The notes beneath the pieces are model-generated. The model was not told where the DNA came from. It was given only the letters and a program-made list of their open reading frames with translations, and did not search any database. A program made the translations under genes and the position numbers. DNA of 64,000 nt, from the NCBI GenBank assembly GCA_029465975.1, contig CM055757.1, positions 5,979,451 through 6,043,450 of the forward strand, given 5' to 3'. Shown piece after piece: positions 36,271 to 49,500 of the stretch (position 1 is the stretch's first letter; each line of letters opens with the position of its first letter). Origin of the DNA: Dallia pectoralis. Lineage: Eukaryota > Chordata > Actinopteri > Esociformes > Umbridae.

Positions 36271-38066
36271 GGAACAGGAGGGAATAGAGGAGGTGGAGGA
36301 GTCAGGAGGAGGTTATGGAACAGAGGAAGTGGAGGAGTTAGGAGGAGGTTAAGGAACAGGAAGGAACAGAGGAAGTGGAGGAGTTAGGAGGAGGTACGGG
36401 AACAGAGGAAGTGGAGAAGTTAGGAGGAGGTTAAGGAACAGAGGAAGTGGAGGAGTTAGGAGGAGGTAAAGGAACAGGAAGGAACAGAGGAAGTGGAGGA
36501 GTTAGGAAACAGAGGAAGTGGAGGAGTTAGGAGGAGGTTAAGGAACAGAGGAAGTGGAGGAGTTAGGAGGAGGTTAAGGAACAGGAAGGAACAGAGGAAG
36601 TGGAGGAGTCAGGAGGAGGTTATGGAACAGAGGAAGTGGAGGAGTTAGGAGGAGGTTAGGGAACAGGAGGGAATAGAGGAGGTGGAGGAGTTAGGAGGAG
36701 GTTATGGAACAGAGGAAGTGGAGGAGTTAGGAGGAGGTTAAGGAACAGGAAGGAACAGAGGAAGTGGAGGAGTCAGGAGGAGGTTATGGAACAGAGGAGG
36801 TGGAGGAGTTAGGAGGAGGTTAGGGAACAGGAAGCAACAGAGGAAGTGGAGGAGTTAGGAGGAGGTTAGGGAACAGAGGAAGTAGAGGAGTTAGGAGGAG
36901 GTTAAGGAACAGAGGAAGTGGAGGGGTTAGGAGGAGGTTAAGGAACAGGAAGGAACAGAGGAAGTGGAGGAGTTAGGAGGAGGTTAGGGAACAGCAAGGA
37001 ACAGAGGAAGTGGAGGAGTTAGGAGGAGGTTAAGGAACAGGAAGGAACAGAGGAAGTGGAGGAGTTAGGAGGAGGTTAGGGAACAGGAAGGAACAGAGGA
37101 AGTGGAGGAGTTAGGAGGAGGTTAAGGAACAGGAAGGAACAGAGGAAGTGGAGGAGTTAGGAGGAGGTTAAGGAACAGGAAGGAACAGAGGAAGTGGAGG
37201 AGTTAGGAGGAGGTTAGGGAACAGGAAGGAACAGAGGAAGTGGAAGAGTTAGGAGGAGGTTAGGGAACAGGAAGGAACAGAGGAAGTGGAGGAGTTAGGA
37301 GGAGGTTAAGGAACAGGAAAGAACAGAGGAAGTGGAGGAGTTAGGAGGAGGTTATGGAACAGGAAGGAACAGAGGAAGTGGAGGAGTTAGGAGGAGGTTA
37401 AGGAACAGAGGAAGTGGAGGAGTTAGGAGGAGGTTAAGGAACAGGAAGGAACAGAGGAAGTGGAGGAGTCAGGAGGAGGTTATGGAACAGAGGAAGTGGA
37501 GGAGTTAGGAGGAGGTTAGGGAACAGGAGGGAATAGAGGAGGTGGAGGAGTTAGGAGGAGGTTATGGAACAGAGGAAGTGGACGAGTTAGGAGGAGGTTA
37601 AGGAACAGGAAGGAACAGAGGAAGTGGAGGAGTCAGGAGGAGGTTATGGAACAGAGGAGGTGAAGGAGTTAGGAGGAGGTTAGGGAACAGGAAGGAACAG
37701 AGGAAGTGGAGGAGTTAGGAGGAGGTTAGGGAACAGAGGAAGTAGAGGAGTTAGGAGGAGGTTAAGGAACAGAGGAAGTGGAGGAGTTAGGAGGAGGTTA
37801 GGGAACAGGAAGGAACAGAGGAAGTGGAGGAGTTAGGAGGAGGTTAAGGAACAGGAAGGAACAGAGGAAGTGGAGGAGTTAGGAGGAGGTTAGGGAACAG
37901 GAAGGAACAGAGGAAGTGGAGGAGTTAGGAGGAGGTTAGGGAACAGGAAGGAACAGAGGAAGTGGAGGAGTCAGGAGGAGGTTATGGAACAGAGGAAGTG
38001 GAGGAGTTAGGAGGAGGTTAGGGAACAGGAGGGAATAGAGGAGGTGGAGGAGTTAGGAGGAGGTTA
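36271..38066. repeat. 36/46-bp purine-rich minisatellite, about 44 copies
   Basis: The short unit includes GGAACAGAGGAAGTGGAGGA and GTTAGGAGGAGGTTAA. The long unit adds GGAACAGGAA in front. The pattern of short and long units and point variants around 36508-36990 recurs almost exactly at 37368-37850, an offset of 860 bp, so a block of about half a kilobase has been copied within the array. The plus strand is almost free of C. Confidence 0.97.
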
Positions 38067-40262
38067 TGATAGAGGATGAGAGACTAGTGGGGTAGAGATG
38101 ATAGAGGAGGAGAGACTAGTGGGGTAGAGATGATAGAGGAGGAGAGACTAGTGGGGTAGAGATGATAAGAGGAGGAGAGACTAGTGGGGTAGAGATGATA
38201 AGAGGAGGAGAGACTAGTGGGGTAGAGATGATAAGAGGAGGAGAGACTAGTGGGGTAGAGATGATAGAGGAGGAGAGACTAGTGGGGTAGAGATGATAGA
38301 GGAGGAGAGACTAGTGGGGTAGAGATGATAGAGGAGGAGAGACTAGTGGGGTAGAGATGATAGAGGAGGAGAGACTAGTGGGGTAGAGATGATAAGATAG
38401 AGGAGGAGAGACTAGTGGGGTAGAGATGATAAGATAGAGGAGGAGAGACTAGTGGGGTAGAGATGATAGAGGAGGAGAGACTAGTGGGGTAGAGATGATA
38501 AGATAGAGGAGGAGAGACTAGTGGGGTAGAGATGATAAGATAGAGGAGGAGAGACTAGTGGGGTAGAGATGATAGAGGAGGAGAGACTAGTGGGGTAGAG
38601 ATGATAGAGGAGGAGAGACTAGTGGGGTAGAGATGATAGAGGAGGAGAGACTAGTGGGGTAGAGATGATAGAGGAGGAGAGACTAGTGGGGTAGAGATGA
38701 TAGAGGAGGAGAGACTAGTGGGGTAGAGATGATAAGAGGAGGAGAGACTAGTGGGGTAGAGATGATAAGAGGAGGAGAGACTAGTGGGGTAGAGATGATA
38801 AGATAGAGGAGGAGAGACTAGTGGGGTAGAGATGATAGAGGATGAGAGACTAGTGGGGTAGAGATGATAGAGGAGGAGAGACTAGTGGGGTAGAGATGAT
38901 AGAGGAGGAGAGACTAGTGGGGTAGAGATGATAGAGGAGGAGAGACTAGTGGGGTAGAGATGATAAGAGGAGGAGAGACTAGTGGGGTAGAGATGATAGA
39001 GGAGGAGAGACTAGTGGGGTAGAGATGATAGAGGAGGAGAGACTAGTGGGGTAGAGATGATAGAGGAGGAGAGACTAGTGGGGTAGAGATGATAGAGGAG
39101 GAGAGACTAGTGGGGTAGAGATGATAAGATAGAGGAGGAGAGACTAGTGGGGTAGAGATGATAAGATAGAGGAGGAGAGACTAGTGGGGTAGAGATGATA
39201 GAGGAGGAGAGACTAGTGGGGTAGAGATGATAGAGGAGGAGAGACTAGTGGGGTAGAGATGATAGAGGAGGAGAGACTAGTGGGGTAGAGATGATAGAGG
39301 AGGAGAGACTAGTGGGGTAGAGATGATAAGATAAAGAAGGAGAGACTAGTGGGGTAGAGATGATAAGATAAAGAAGGAGAGACTAGTGGGGTGGAGATGA
39401 TAGAGGAGGAGAGACTAGTGGGTTAGAGATGATAGAGGAGGAGAGACTAGTGGGGTAGAGATGATAGAGGAGGAGAGACTAGTGGGGTAGAGATGATAGA
39501 GGAGGAGAGACTAGTGGGGTAGAGATGATAGAGGAGGAGAGACTAGTGGGGTAGAGATGATAGAGGAGGAGAGACTAGTGGGGTAGAGATGATAGAGGAG
39601 GAGAGACTAGTGGGGTAGAGATGATAGAGGAGGAGAGACTAGTGGGGTAGAGATGATAAGAGGAGGAGAGACTAGTGGGGTAGAGATGATAAGAGGAGGA
39701 GAGACTAGTGGGGTAGAGATGATAAGATAGAGGAGGAGAGACTAGTGGGGTAGAGATGATAGAGGATGAGAGACTAGTGGGGTAGAGATGATAGAGGAGG
39801 AGAGACTAGTGGGGTAGAGATGATAGAGGAGGAGAGACTAGTGGGGTAGAGATGATAGAGGAGGAGAGACTAGTGGGGTAGAGATGATAAGAGGAGGAGA
39901 GACTAGTGGGGTAGAGATGATAGAGGAGGAGAGACTAGTGGGGTAGAGATGATAGAGGAGGAGAGACTAGTGGGGTAGAGATGATAGAGGAGGAGAGACT
40001 AGTGGGGTAGAGATGATAGAGGAGGAGAGACTAGTGGGGTAGAGATGATAAGATAGAGGAGGAGAGACTAGTGGGGTAGAGATGATAAGATAGAGGAGGA
40101 GAGACTAGTGGGTTAGAGATGATAGAGGAGGAGAGACTAGTGGGGTAGAGATGATAAGATAGAGGAGGAGAGACTAGTGGGGTAGAGATGATAAGATAGA
40201 GGAGGAGAGACTAGTGGGGTAGAGATGATAGAGGAGGAGAGACTAGTGGGGTAGAGATGATG
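38067..40262. repeat. 32-bp minisatellite with GATA cores, about 66 copies
   Basis: The unit includes GATAGAGGAGGAGAGACTAG and TGGGGTAGAGAT, with longer versions starting GATAAGAGG (33 bp) or GATAAGATAGAGG (37 bp). Each unit has a TGATAG or TGATAA core and an ACTAGT palindrome. The order of versions at about 38560-39210 is repeated at about 39484-40130 (offset about 924 bp, marked by the rare GAGGATGAG unit at 38834 and 39758). It directly abuts the 36/46-bp array, making 4 kb of continuous tandem repeat. Confidence 0.97.
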
Positions 40263-41504
40263 ACTATTAATGACACATGCCCATGTAGGAAGTCCCGGGG
40301 AAAAGAGAGAAGGTGAAAATGTAATGATCAGAGAGCATCTTGATCTTCTTTCATTCTTATTCCTCAACCGTCTTCCCACTTGCGTGTCACACCTTACCGC
40401 CAGAACAGCCGACACGTCTACACGGAACGCGACCTTAACGGCTTCGTCATAAACGAAAGCAATGTCAGTGATCGTTAACCATCGTGTTTTTGTCGCAGGT
40501 GAAACATGTGCAATATCCATATATTCTTTTTTATGTCCCTTTCACGTTGTGTGTGCCTGGCACCATTCCAGCAAACAAGACATCCCTCTCTCTTTTATAC
40601 GCGAGGAATTACAAAAGATAGGGTTCTCCGGTGACTGTCGTGGAACTGCCTGCAAACAACATAACCAATCCCAAGTCGACACTCAACATTTGAATAAAAC
40701 CAAGAGTGAGGTTTGAGCGGAGAGGAAGCAGTGTGAGATTCGAGCCAAACGGTAGTTATTGCAATAACTTTCAACCGGGCAAATTGATTGCATCCTTTAA
40801 TCAATGTAATGGAAATCTATGAATTATCCTTATAACCTTCATATCCGAGGCGAGTCTCGGCAACAATAAGACGGTACATTGACTCCGGTAACAAACAGCT
40901 TGAATAATTGACCAATTACACCAGAACAAAAGCAAGCCTTTGTTGATCGCGGATAGATGTGTATCAAATAGCATTCAAAATGTAATCTCTAGCCGAGCAC
41001 CAGCGATATGACAGTAGAGGGGAACGTTTCAGTCATCTGTTTTGTCCGTTGGACGTCATACGCCAATATACAACATAATGACACCACATAAATAAGCACG
41101 ATTTCTCTCATGGACATCATTCAGAAGACACACGTGCTTGCGAGTCCATCCACACACAAACGCCCAAACACACACACACACACACAGACATGCTGAAAAC
41201 GCGCAGGGCTGATGGGTTAATTACGTCTTCAAGGAGTTTGATACTTTCAGACGTCTAATTAAGAATTAAGCGCTGGAGGACAGTCTCAAGCTGTGGGGAG
41301 ATTTGTTTCATTTGGATTTGCTGATAAACTACAGCAGAGGATCTCCCATCACCCCACAGTGCAGAGACAACAGACCTCCATCCTAATGAATCCAGTATCA
41401 GGTTGATAACATTGAGAAAGAGAACAAGCCCACTACAACGTGTGTCTTTAGTTATCCATGGGCGCGGAGAAGAGTTCATTTAAGTGAAGAAAATTACTTC
41501 AAGC
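40263..41504. other. Intronic sequence, no gene seen
   Basis: Single-copy sequence with a short CA run at about 41168-41187. Open frames at 40270-40804 on both strands are short and unrecognised. Confidence 0.5.
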
Positions 41505-41886
41505 TGTCACGAGTGTGGTGAGTTTTGGTTCAACACGGGAGGCGTTAGTGGGGTGCACTTCCTGTGTCTGGTGATTGTTTTGTTGTTAGCACGGCTGGGG
41601 CTGGTTAGAAATCACTAGGGCTATTTAACACTGCTGTTTGGTTTCCACCAGGTCGGAAAATTGTTTCAACGTTACGTGAGTCTAATCGGGTAGGTGTTGT
41701 GTTTTGGATTGACTGGGTTTCGATGTGTTTAGTCGCCGCTTTCATGCACACTTTCGTTTTCCATTGTCAGTCTACGTTTTCACCGTTCGCTGTTACGTGT
41801 TTTTTTCGCGCTTGAATAAACACTCCGAACGGACTATACACTCTGCATTTCGCTTATTCCGCACTACACCCGTGCAAATTCGTGAC
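41505..41886. mobile_element. Possible solo LTR or LTR-like element
   Basis: Starts TGTCACGAGTGTGG and ends ATTCGTGAC, so the ends form a short inverted repeat as in fish Gypsy-type LTRs. Inside lie a CTATTTAA box-like motif near 41621 and an AATAAA at about 41815 followed by CACTCCGAACGG. There is no internal coding part and no clear target-site duplication, so the call is tentative. Confidence 0.4.
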
Positions 41887-42360
41887 GCGGACAATTCGTG
41901 AGCAAAGCCCTTCCCACAATGCACCGTTCTTAGCGACACGATCTTCTGTCCCTTAGCCCGGGGTTAAGGCGGCTCTAAGCTCGGGTGAGGTAAGAGGCAG
42001 ATAAGGGCAACGCTATCTACAGTCCTGTTTCTCTCGCAGGCAATGTCAGGGATGTAAGCTGCATGTGAACTCCCAGGCCTGAGGAGCCAGCATTGATCCA
42101 ATCCCAGTGGAGGTACTTTATACATTCCAGTCCCAGGTAATGTGTGTGAGGGACCTGGACTGTGTGTGTGTGTGTGCCCAGGGGATTGGGGGGGTTGGGG
42201 GTCTGTAGGCCCGGCTGCTGCCGATTCCCCTGCAGTGCATATAATTGATTAACTCTGTTGCTCCACTCCACTTAGGTCCGGGTCCTCTACTGCCGGGAAC
42301 TTAAGTCGGTGGCATTAAAAGCGAACACAGCCAGTCCAGGCAAACGGATCAACCTGGCAT
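41887..42360. other. Intronic sequence, no gene seen
   Basis: Contains a TG run at about 42161-42176 and a G-run at 42187-42202. No gene seen. Confidence 0.5.
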
Positions 42361-42589
42361 TCCTGTCTCACTGGTGGTATCTGAACAACTCAATTCAATG
42401 GTCGCCCCTTCTTCTCCATCACTCTCTCAGAGCCGGGCAAAGGGAAATAATTATATCATTATGCTCCTCCCTCCATACGGTTTCAGTTTAGAGACGGTAT
42501 TGGCATTAAAACCATTTCTGTACATGGTCAAAGCAAACGGAAAGTACGAATGTGACACTATAATAACACAAACCATGTTAACATTCTCA
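42361..42589. repeat. 229-bp direct duplication, copy 1
   Basis: Begins TCCTGTCTCACTGGTGGTAT and ends ACCATGTTAACATTCTCA. It is repeated without a visible difference at 43221-43449, 860 bp away. Each copy is followed by an array of the same 20-bp repeat, so single-copy sequence plus array was duplicated as one block. Confidence 0.95.
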
Positions 42590-42599
42590 GTCTCTCTTT

Positions 42600-43220
42600 T
42601 CAGTCTAACCACACCTCTTTCTCTCCATCTACACCCCATTCTCTCCATCTACACCCCATTCTCTCCATCTACACCCCATTCTCTCCATCTACACCCCATT
42701 CTCTCCATCTACACCTCATTCTCTCCATCTACACCCCATTCTCTCCATCTACACCTCATTCTCTCCATCTACACCCCATTCTCTCCATCTACACCCCATT
42801 CTCTCCATCTACACCCCATTCTCTCCATCTCACCCCATTCTCTCCATCTACACCCCATTCTCTCCATCTACACCCCATTCTCTCCATCTCACCCCATTAT
42901 CTCCATCTACACCCCATTCTCTCCATCTACACCCCATTCTCTCCATCTACACCCCATTCTCTCCATCTACACCCCATTCTCTCCATCTACACCTCTTTCT
43001 CTCCATCTACACCCTTTTCTCTTCATCTACACCTCATTCTCTCCATCTACACCCCATTATCTCCATCTACACCCCATTATCTCCATCTACACCCCATTCT
43101 CTCCATCTACACTCCATTCTCTCCATCTACACCCCATTATCTCCATCTCACCCCATTCTCTCCATCTACACCTCATTCTCTCCATCTACACCCCATTCTC
43201 TCCATCTACACCTCTTTCTC
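42600..43220. repeat. 20-bp CT-rich minisatellite, first block, about 31 copies
   Basis: The unit is CCATCTACACCCCATTCTCT. A few units lack bases (CTCACCCC) or carry ATTATCT or CCTCTTTCT. The open frame through it (about 20 residues per 60 bases) comes from the repeat. Confidence 0.97.
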
Positions 43221-43449
43221 TCCTGTCTCACTGGTGGTATCTGAACAACTCAATTCAATGGTCGCCCCTTCTTCTCCATCACTCTCTCAGAGCCGGGCAA
43301 AGGGAAATAATTATATCATTATGCTCCTCCCTCCATACGGTTTCAGTTTAGAGACGGTATTGGCATTAAAACCATTTCTGTACATGGTCAAAGCAAACGG
43401 AAAGTACGAATGTGACACTATAATAACACAAACCATGTTAACATTCTCA
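43221..43449. repeat. 229-bp direct duplication, copy 2
   Basis: Copy of 42361-42589. I see no base difference between the two, which suggests a very recent duplication or an assembly effect. Confidence 0.95.
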
Positions 43450-44645
43450 TCTCTTTTTCTCTCCATCTACACCCCATTCTCTCCATCACACCTCATTCTC
43501 TCCATCTACACCCCATTCTCTCCATCTACACCTCATCTCCATCTACACCCCATTCTCTCCATCTACACCCCATTCTCTCCATCTACACCCCATTCTCTCC
43601 ATCTACACCCCATTCTTCCATCTACACCCCATCTCCATCTACACCCCATTCTCTCCATCTACACCCCATTCTCTCCATCTACACCCCATTCTCTCCATCT
43701 ACACCCCATTCTCTCCATCTACACCCCATTCTCTCCATCTACACCCCATTCTCTCCATCTACACCCCATTCTCTCCATCTACACCCCATTCTCTCCATCT
43801 ACACCCCATTCTCTCCATCTCACCCCATTATCTCCATCTACACATTCTCTCCATCTACACCCCATTCTCTCCATCTACACCCCATTCTCTCCATCTACAC
43901 CCCATTCTCTCCACACCCCATTTTCCATCTTACACCCCATTATCTACACCCCATTCTCTCCATCTACACCCCATTATCTCCATCTACACCCCATTATCTC
44001 CATCTACACCCCATTCTCTCCATCTACACTCCATTCTCTCCATCTACACCCCATTCTCTCCATCTCATTCCCCATTCTCTCCATCTACACCTCATTCTCT
44101 CCATCTACACCCCATTCTCTCCATCTACACCTCTTTATCTCCATCTACACCCCATTCTCTCCATCTACACCCACCCCATTCTCTCCATTCATTCTCTCCA
44201 TCTATTATCTCCATCACCCCATTCTCTCCATCTACACCCCATTATCTCCATCTCACCCCATTCTCTCCATCTACACCCCATTCTCTCCATCTACACCCCA
44301 TTCTCTCCATCTACACCCCATTCTCTCCATCTACACCCCATTCTCTCCATCTACACCCCATTCTCTCCATCTACACCCCATTCTCTCCATCTACACCCCA
44401 TTCTCTCCATCTACACCCCATTCTCTCCATCTACACCTCATTCTCTCCATCTACACCTCATTCTCTCCATCTACACCTCTTTCTCTCCATCTACACCCCA
44501 TTCTCTCCATCTACACCCCATTCTCTCCATCTACACCTCATTCTCTCCATCTCACCTCATTCTCTCCATCTACACCTCTTTCTCTCCATCTACACCCTTT
44601 TCTCTTCATCTACACCCCATTCTCTCCATCTACATCTCTTTCTCT
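43450..44645. repeat. 20-bp CT-rich minisatellite, second block, about 60 copies
   Basis: Same unit as the block at 42600-43220 but longer, with many small deletions between 43540 and 44240. Those could be real or could reflect long-read errors. The transcribed strand carries the purine-rich complement. Confidence 0.96.
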
Positions 44646-47600
44646 GCCTATACAAGTAAGCATCCCCCTCTCTGTCTGCTAGACTGCAGGGGGCACTGTT
44701 CCTTTTCACCACCAGGTTATAAGGCTCCATTATCGAGGCAATAAAAGGCAGGCAGGCACCCTCCGTTCCACGCTCACAGCCTAGAAGAGCCAGAAGAAAA
44801 GCACAGCCAGCCTCTCTGTTCACAAAATGCATGGAAATAAAAGTGAAAGACAGAGCAGTGGAAAGACACAGACGGGAAAAAAGCTTTGCCACCGGCCGAT
44901 TCCCTCTGTCTTCCTGTTCACCGCGCCTCACACATTATTTCTCCCAAAGCCTCAGACGTTCCAGGCTGTCTCGATGTCTGGTCACAGCTGCCATCCTGCT
45001 CCATCCATCTACAAAGAGCGGCCTCCCCTGGGATGGTGGCCCACTGTCTAAACTCCATCTATACATCTCCTTCACATACCATTAGCTTCATGGACAATCC
45101 CCCTCGCCCACTGTGTAAAAACAGATACCGCAGGAGTCAGGCACGCTCCCACCTCTAATGTGACGAGGCATGCCTGATGGCTTTCCCACCACGGCAGGTG
45201 CTTTAAACTGGAACAAGGGTAACAAATGTAATTGATTTAGGGCTCGTTACGTGTATTGGGCTTTGCCTGTGTCCCCTGTACAGTTGTCTTATGTGTACTC
45301 ATCATGGCTGGCTTATCTTGTGTGTCTGTTTATATAAGGCCCCTTTAAGTGTCAGGCTTTCTCAGGATCTCTAAGGGGTTTATTCATAGTATGTAATGTT
45401 TATTCCGCGATAGAGAGCGCGAGTGAAGATGAAGAGACGAGAGAGAAAGTAGGAGGGGTGAGATAGCGGAGAAATGAGAAAGACGAGTTGCGTGAGAAAG
45501 AGTGAGAGGAGTACCTGAGGAGAAAACGAAGACGAGAGACACGTCGGTTTCTGCAGTGCTGCATCTCCGCTCTGCCTTTAATCACAGGCAGAATCTCTCT
45601 GAACGGTTCACCTTTGGCAAGTCAACATGGCAACTAATTGACTTATTAAATCGTGCGCCGCAATGACCTACCAGCAGAACTAGCACAGTATAATCCTCGC
45701 TTTGTTCTCAAACGCGGAGAGAAAAGAGAGTTGCGTTAAGCAGTGCAACTGAATTAATCACGGCTGGAAAACAATAATAAAACAAAATTATTGTGTCGCG
45801 GCACTCCGTGTGTAACGAGAAACATACGACATGCTTGTCAATGTACTCTGAGCCTGTTCACCTCCCCGCTGTTAACTAGTACGTGTGAGGTCAGAGGTGA
45901 CCAGAAACGAGTTGGTATATCGAAAGAGACAATGAGACAGAGAGAGATAATAGTGACAGACTGAAGAAATATGACAACAAGAGAAAAGGAATAAGGGGGA
46001 ACGGGGATATTAACGTGTAATGTGTTTACATCCTGCATATATTGAATCAAATTTCGCAAAATAAAGCGATGTTCCTCATCCCATTAAAGCCTGTTAAATG
46101 TAAATTGTGTTTGTATGGAAACATGAAAATGTGAGATGGCAGGAGGGAGGAGGGTGTCGGCACGGAAACGGTCTGCCACAAATGATGCCCTATCATTTTG
46201 CATCTACATATCTACGTCTATATGACAGAGACAAATCAATCACCTTTAAAAAAAAAAAATTAAGTAAATTGTTACCAGGCAATAAACTAACCCATAAATA
46301 TACAAGACCGTAATACTGCCTTATTAAATCAGCTTTTGTGACCCGGCGATATCGACCGTCTTTTTGCTTAGTATAGATGTGCAGTGACCCCCTGCTGCTA
46401 TTAAGACTGGTCGTCCAGGTAAACAAGGACGACCCTTTTGACCAATTACTCTGCTAAGACAATGGGTTATACATAAAAATCCATATTGTGTCTTTGAATC
46501 ACTGTGTAGTGACACATAACATGTAATTTAACATCTTAAGCCCTTTAAGTGTCTAGTCAAAACTGTACAAGCCGAGTCTGCGATATGACGCGGGTCATCA
46601 GCGCTAATTCTCTTCAACGTGTGCCGCTTCAAATTAAACAGCGGAGAGATACAGTATACCTGCAGACACTCGGCCCTCCGTGGAACCAGTTTGACACCTG
46701 GGGTCTGGAGCGTTATAGCTTCTCTGTGGAGGCTGCGTGCGAAGCTGCGTGCTCAACATGAATGCTCTAGTCTAGCGGGTGTTTGCAATGAGTAACAAAT
46801 GATGGCACACAGCAAAATTCCTTGACTGCTGTTTCAAATGGTTGAAAATTCCAAATATAGGGCTTCAAGGTCTTAGATAAATCGGACTCTCTACATATCT
46901 TTGGCGATGTTCGTGCAAGTTGTGTATCAGGCCAAGCAGCAAACCCTCCCAGTTTTTCCTTTCAGACTGGTCATGCTTTTGACCTGGACTATATTATAAG
47001 ACTTTGCATAAAGAAAATGCATTTAATACTTATTAAACAATTAAAGTTCACCCAGCACAGCCAAAAGAGGACAAGCCACCCCTCAGAGCCTGGTTCCTCT
47101 ATAGGTCTCTTCCTAAACAACAGATCTGAGAGTCTCCTACAGTGTACGAGACATGCCTACAGTCTGTCATGGGGAAATGCCCCTCTGCCAGACAGCCATT
47201 TTCAATGTGCACATCAGAAAAACCATCATTCACCAGCTGGTGTTGTGGCATTTCAATGTGCAACGGTTTAATGGTGAGAATAAACCCAAGTTCGGCAACA
47301 GCGTTTTGGTAAAAACTGTTGTAAGGTTGAAGCATTGAGGCAGGACATTCATGGGCATAACCAAAAAAAAAAACGAAAAGAGAAATTAAATCACAAGACA
47401 GAAAATGTTACAAATAAGCGGGAGCAAACAAAGACCAGCAAGCCACACTGGGAAATTAGGAATTACATAGGGACAGTGATCAAGAACCTGGATAAATGGA
47501 AATGACAGGAATATGTGTCTGATCCAAATGAGGGAGGGGAGGGGGCATTGGAATTCACCGGCATAGCAATTCTGCGTGACAGCAAACCCACCAAGCAAGA

Positions 47601-48516
47601 GACAAATGTCAAACATCGACATGCACTTGGGATAATGTCTGTTGCACAGAGCAAGATTTGTCACGTAGTACCCTAGGCCATTCCAGTCTGGATTTGAAAT
47701 CAAGCAAATACTTATAGTAGCATTTCGAAGAGTTTATTCATTATGTTTGTGTACAGAATGTGCAAAGTTATAATTGTTTGAACTCAGAACAACATATATA
47801 TAAATATACCAATATACTTAAAAGCTGAATAACAAACACAGTATATTCAGTGGATCATTTCACAACGCAGCACATCTCTACAGTGGTACATTCCCATAAG
47901 GAGGAAATGTCCTGTGTTGCCTCTTCAGCCAATAGTGCCACTTGTTCTTCAACCCCCCGTCTCTAAAGCCTCTTCACTGCATCCCCTGCAGCTCGGGTTC
48001 TGTCGTCAGACATCCCTTTCACAAGGTCCACGGGCTGCCAAGCATCAGAAATCCATCCCCATTCATAAACCTAATGGTCCAATTTCGTGAGCTTGTGAAA
48101 GAAACAACAGGGGGCCACAATGTGTGGCATCCTTATACGCACAGCCAACCGTTCCAGTGGGGACCGCCATTTACATTTTGCCACATTTTTTTCAGCACTA
48201 CTGAGCATGTTCAGGTGCCGGGGCCGCAGTCGGGTCTGTTGTCAGGACCGGCCTTCAACCTCCATGGAAGCAGGAAGTTGTCTGAAGTCCCCCTGAAGTC
48301 CAGGTTGGGTCTAAAACATCACATACCACTTCAGTCATGTCCTGTAAAACAAAATGTGCGATTGTGACAATATGTAGAGTTCGGAGTAATAATTGCTATT
48401 GAGAGTACATGTTTTTCAATAAATAAAGTGTGTAATTAAGGCATCTGGCATCACCCAAATATTTGAGTTAGTGAACCTGGAGTATGAATGTCTCTGGGGA
48501 GCAGTCGCACAACAAT
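44646..48516. other. Intronic sequence, no gene seen
   Basis: Nearly 4 kb without an array. There is a purine-rich part at about 45400-45530. A TTTATATAAGG box lies at about 45329 on the plus strand without a recognisable transcript behind it. Open frames at 44827-45158, 46107-46761 and 47017-48367 are short, overlap on both strands and show no domain. Confidence 0.45.
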
Positions 48517-49500
48517 GACATTAAAATATATACCAATGTAGAGTTGCAATATGTAGAGTTAAAATATATACCAATGTAGAGTTGCAATATGTAGAGTTAA
48601 AATATATACCAATGTAGAGTTGCAATATGTAGAGTTAAAATATATACCAATGTAGAGTTGCAATATGTAGAGTTAAAATATATACCAATGTAGAGTTGCA
48701 ATATGTAGAGTTAAAATATATACCAGTGTAGAGTTAAAATATATACCAATGTAGAGTTGCAATATGTAGAGTTAAAATATATACCAATGTAGAGTTGTAA
48801 TATGTAGAGTTAAAATATATACCAATGTAGAGTGAAAATATGTAGAGTTAAAATATATACCAGTGTAGAGTTAAAATATATACCAATGTAGAGTTACAAT
48901 ATATACCAATGTAGAGTTACAATATATACCAATGTAGAGTTACAATATATACCAATGTAGAGTTACAATATATACCAATGTAGAGTTACAGTATATACCA
49001 ATGTAGAGTTACAGTATATACCAATGTAGAGTTACAATATAAACCAATGTAGAGTTACAATATATACCCAAATGTAGAGTTACAATATATACCAATGTAG
49101 AGTTACAATATAAACCAATGTAGAGTTACAATATATACCAATGTAGAGTTGCAATATATACCAATGTAGAGTTACAGTATATACCAATGTAGAGTTACAA
49201 TATAAACCAATGTAGAGTTACAATATATACCCAAATGTAGAGTTACAATATATACCAATGTAGAGTTACAATATAAACCAATGTAGAGTTGCAATATAAA
49301 CCAATGTAGAGTTGCAATATATACCAATGTAGAGTTGCAATATATACCAATGTAGAGTTACAATATAAACCAATGTAGAGTTACAGTATATACCAATGTA
49401 GAGTTACAATATAAACCAATGTAGAGTTACAATATAAACCAATGTAGAGTTACAATATAAACCAATGTAGAGTTGCAATATATACCAATGTAGAGTTGCT
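48517..49500. repeat. AT-rich 23-bp minisatellite, about 40 copies
   Basis: The unit contains TACAATATATACCAATGTAG and AGT. In the first 350 bases it alternates with GCAATATGTAGAGTTAAAA, giving a 38-bp composite unit; the rest is the simple 23-bp form. Variants are GTTGC/GTTAC and ATATAAACC. Confidence 0.96.

Noticed and set aside
42374..44682. Open frames of 325 and 482 codons rich in Ser, Pro, His
   Set aside because: They are produced by the 20-bp CT-rich arrays, and their shared N-terminal part is only the 229-bp duplication.
45320..45345. TATA-like TTTATATAAGG as a promoter
   Set aside because: No exon, start or conserved context follows. AT-rich introns give such matches by chance.
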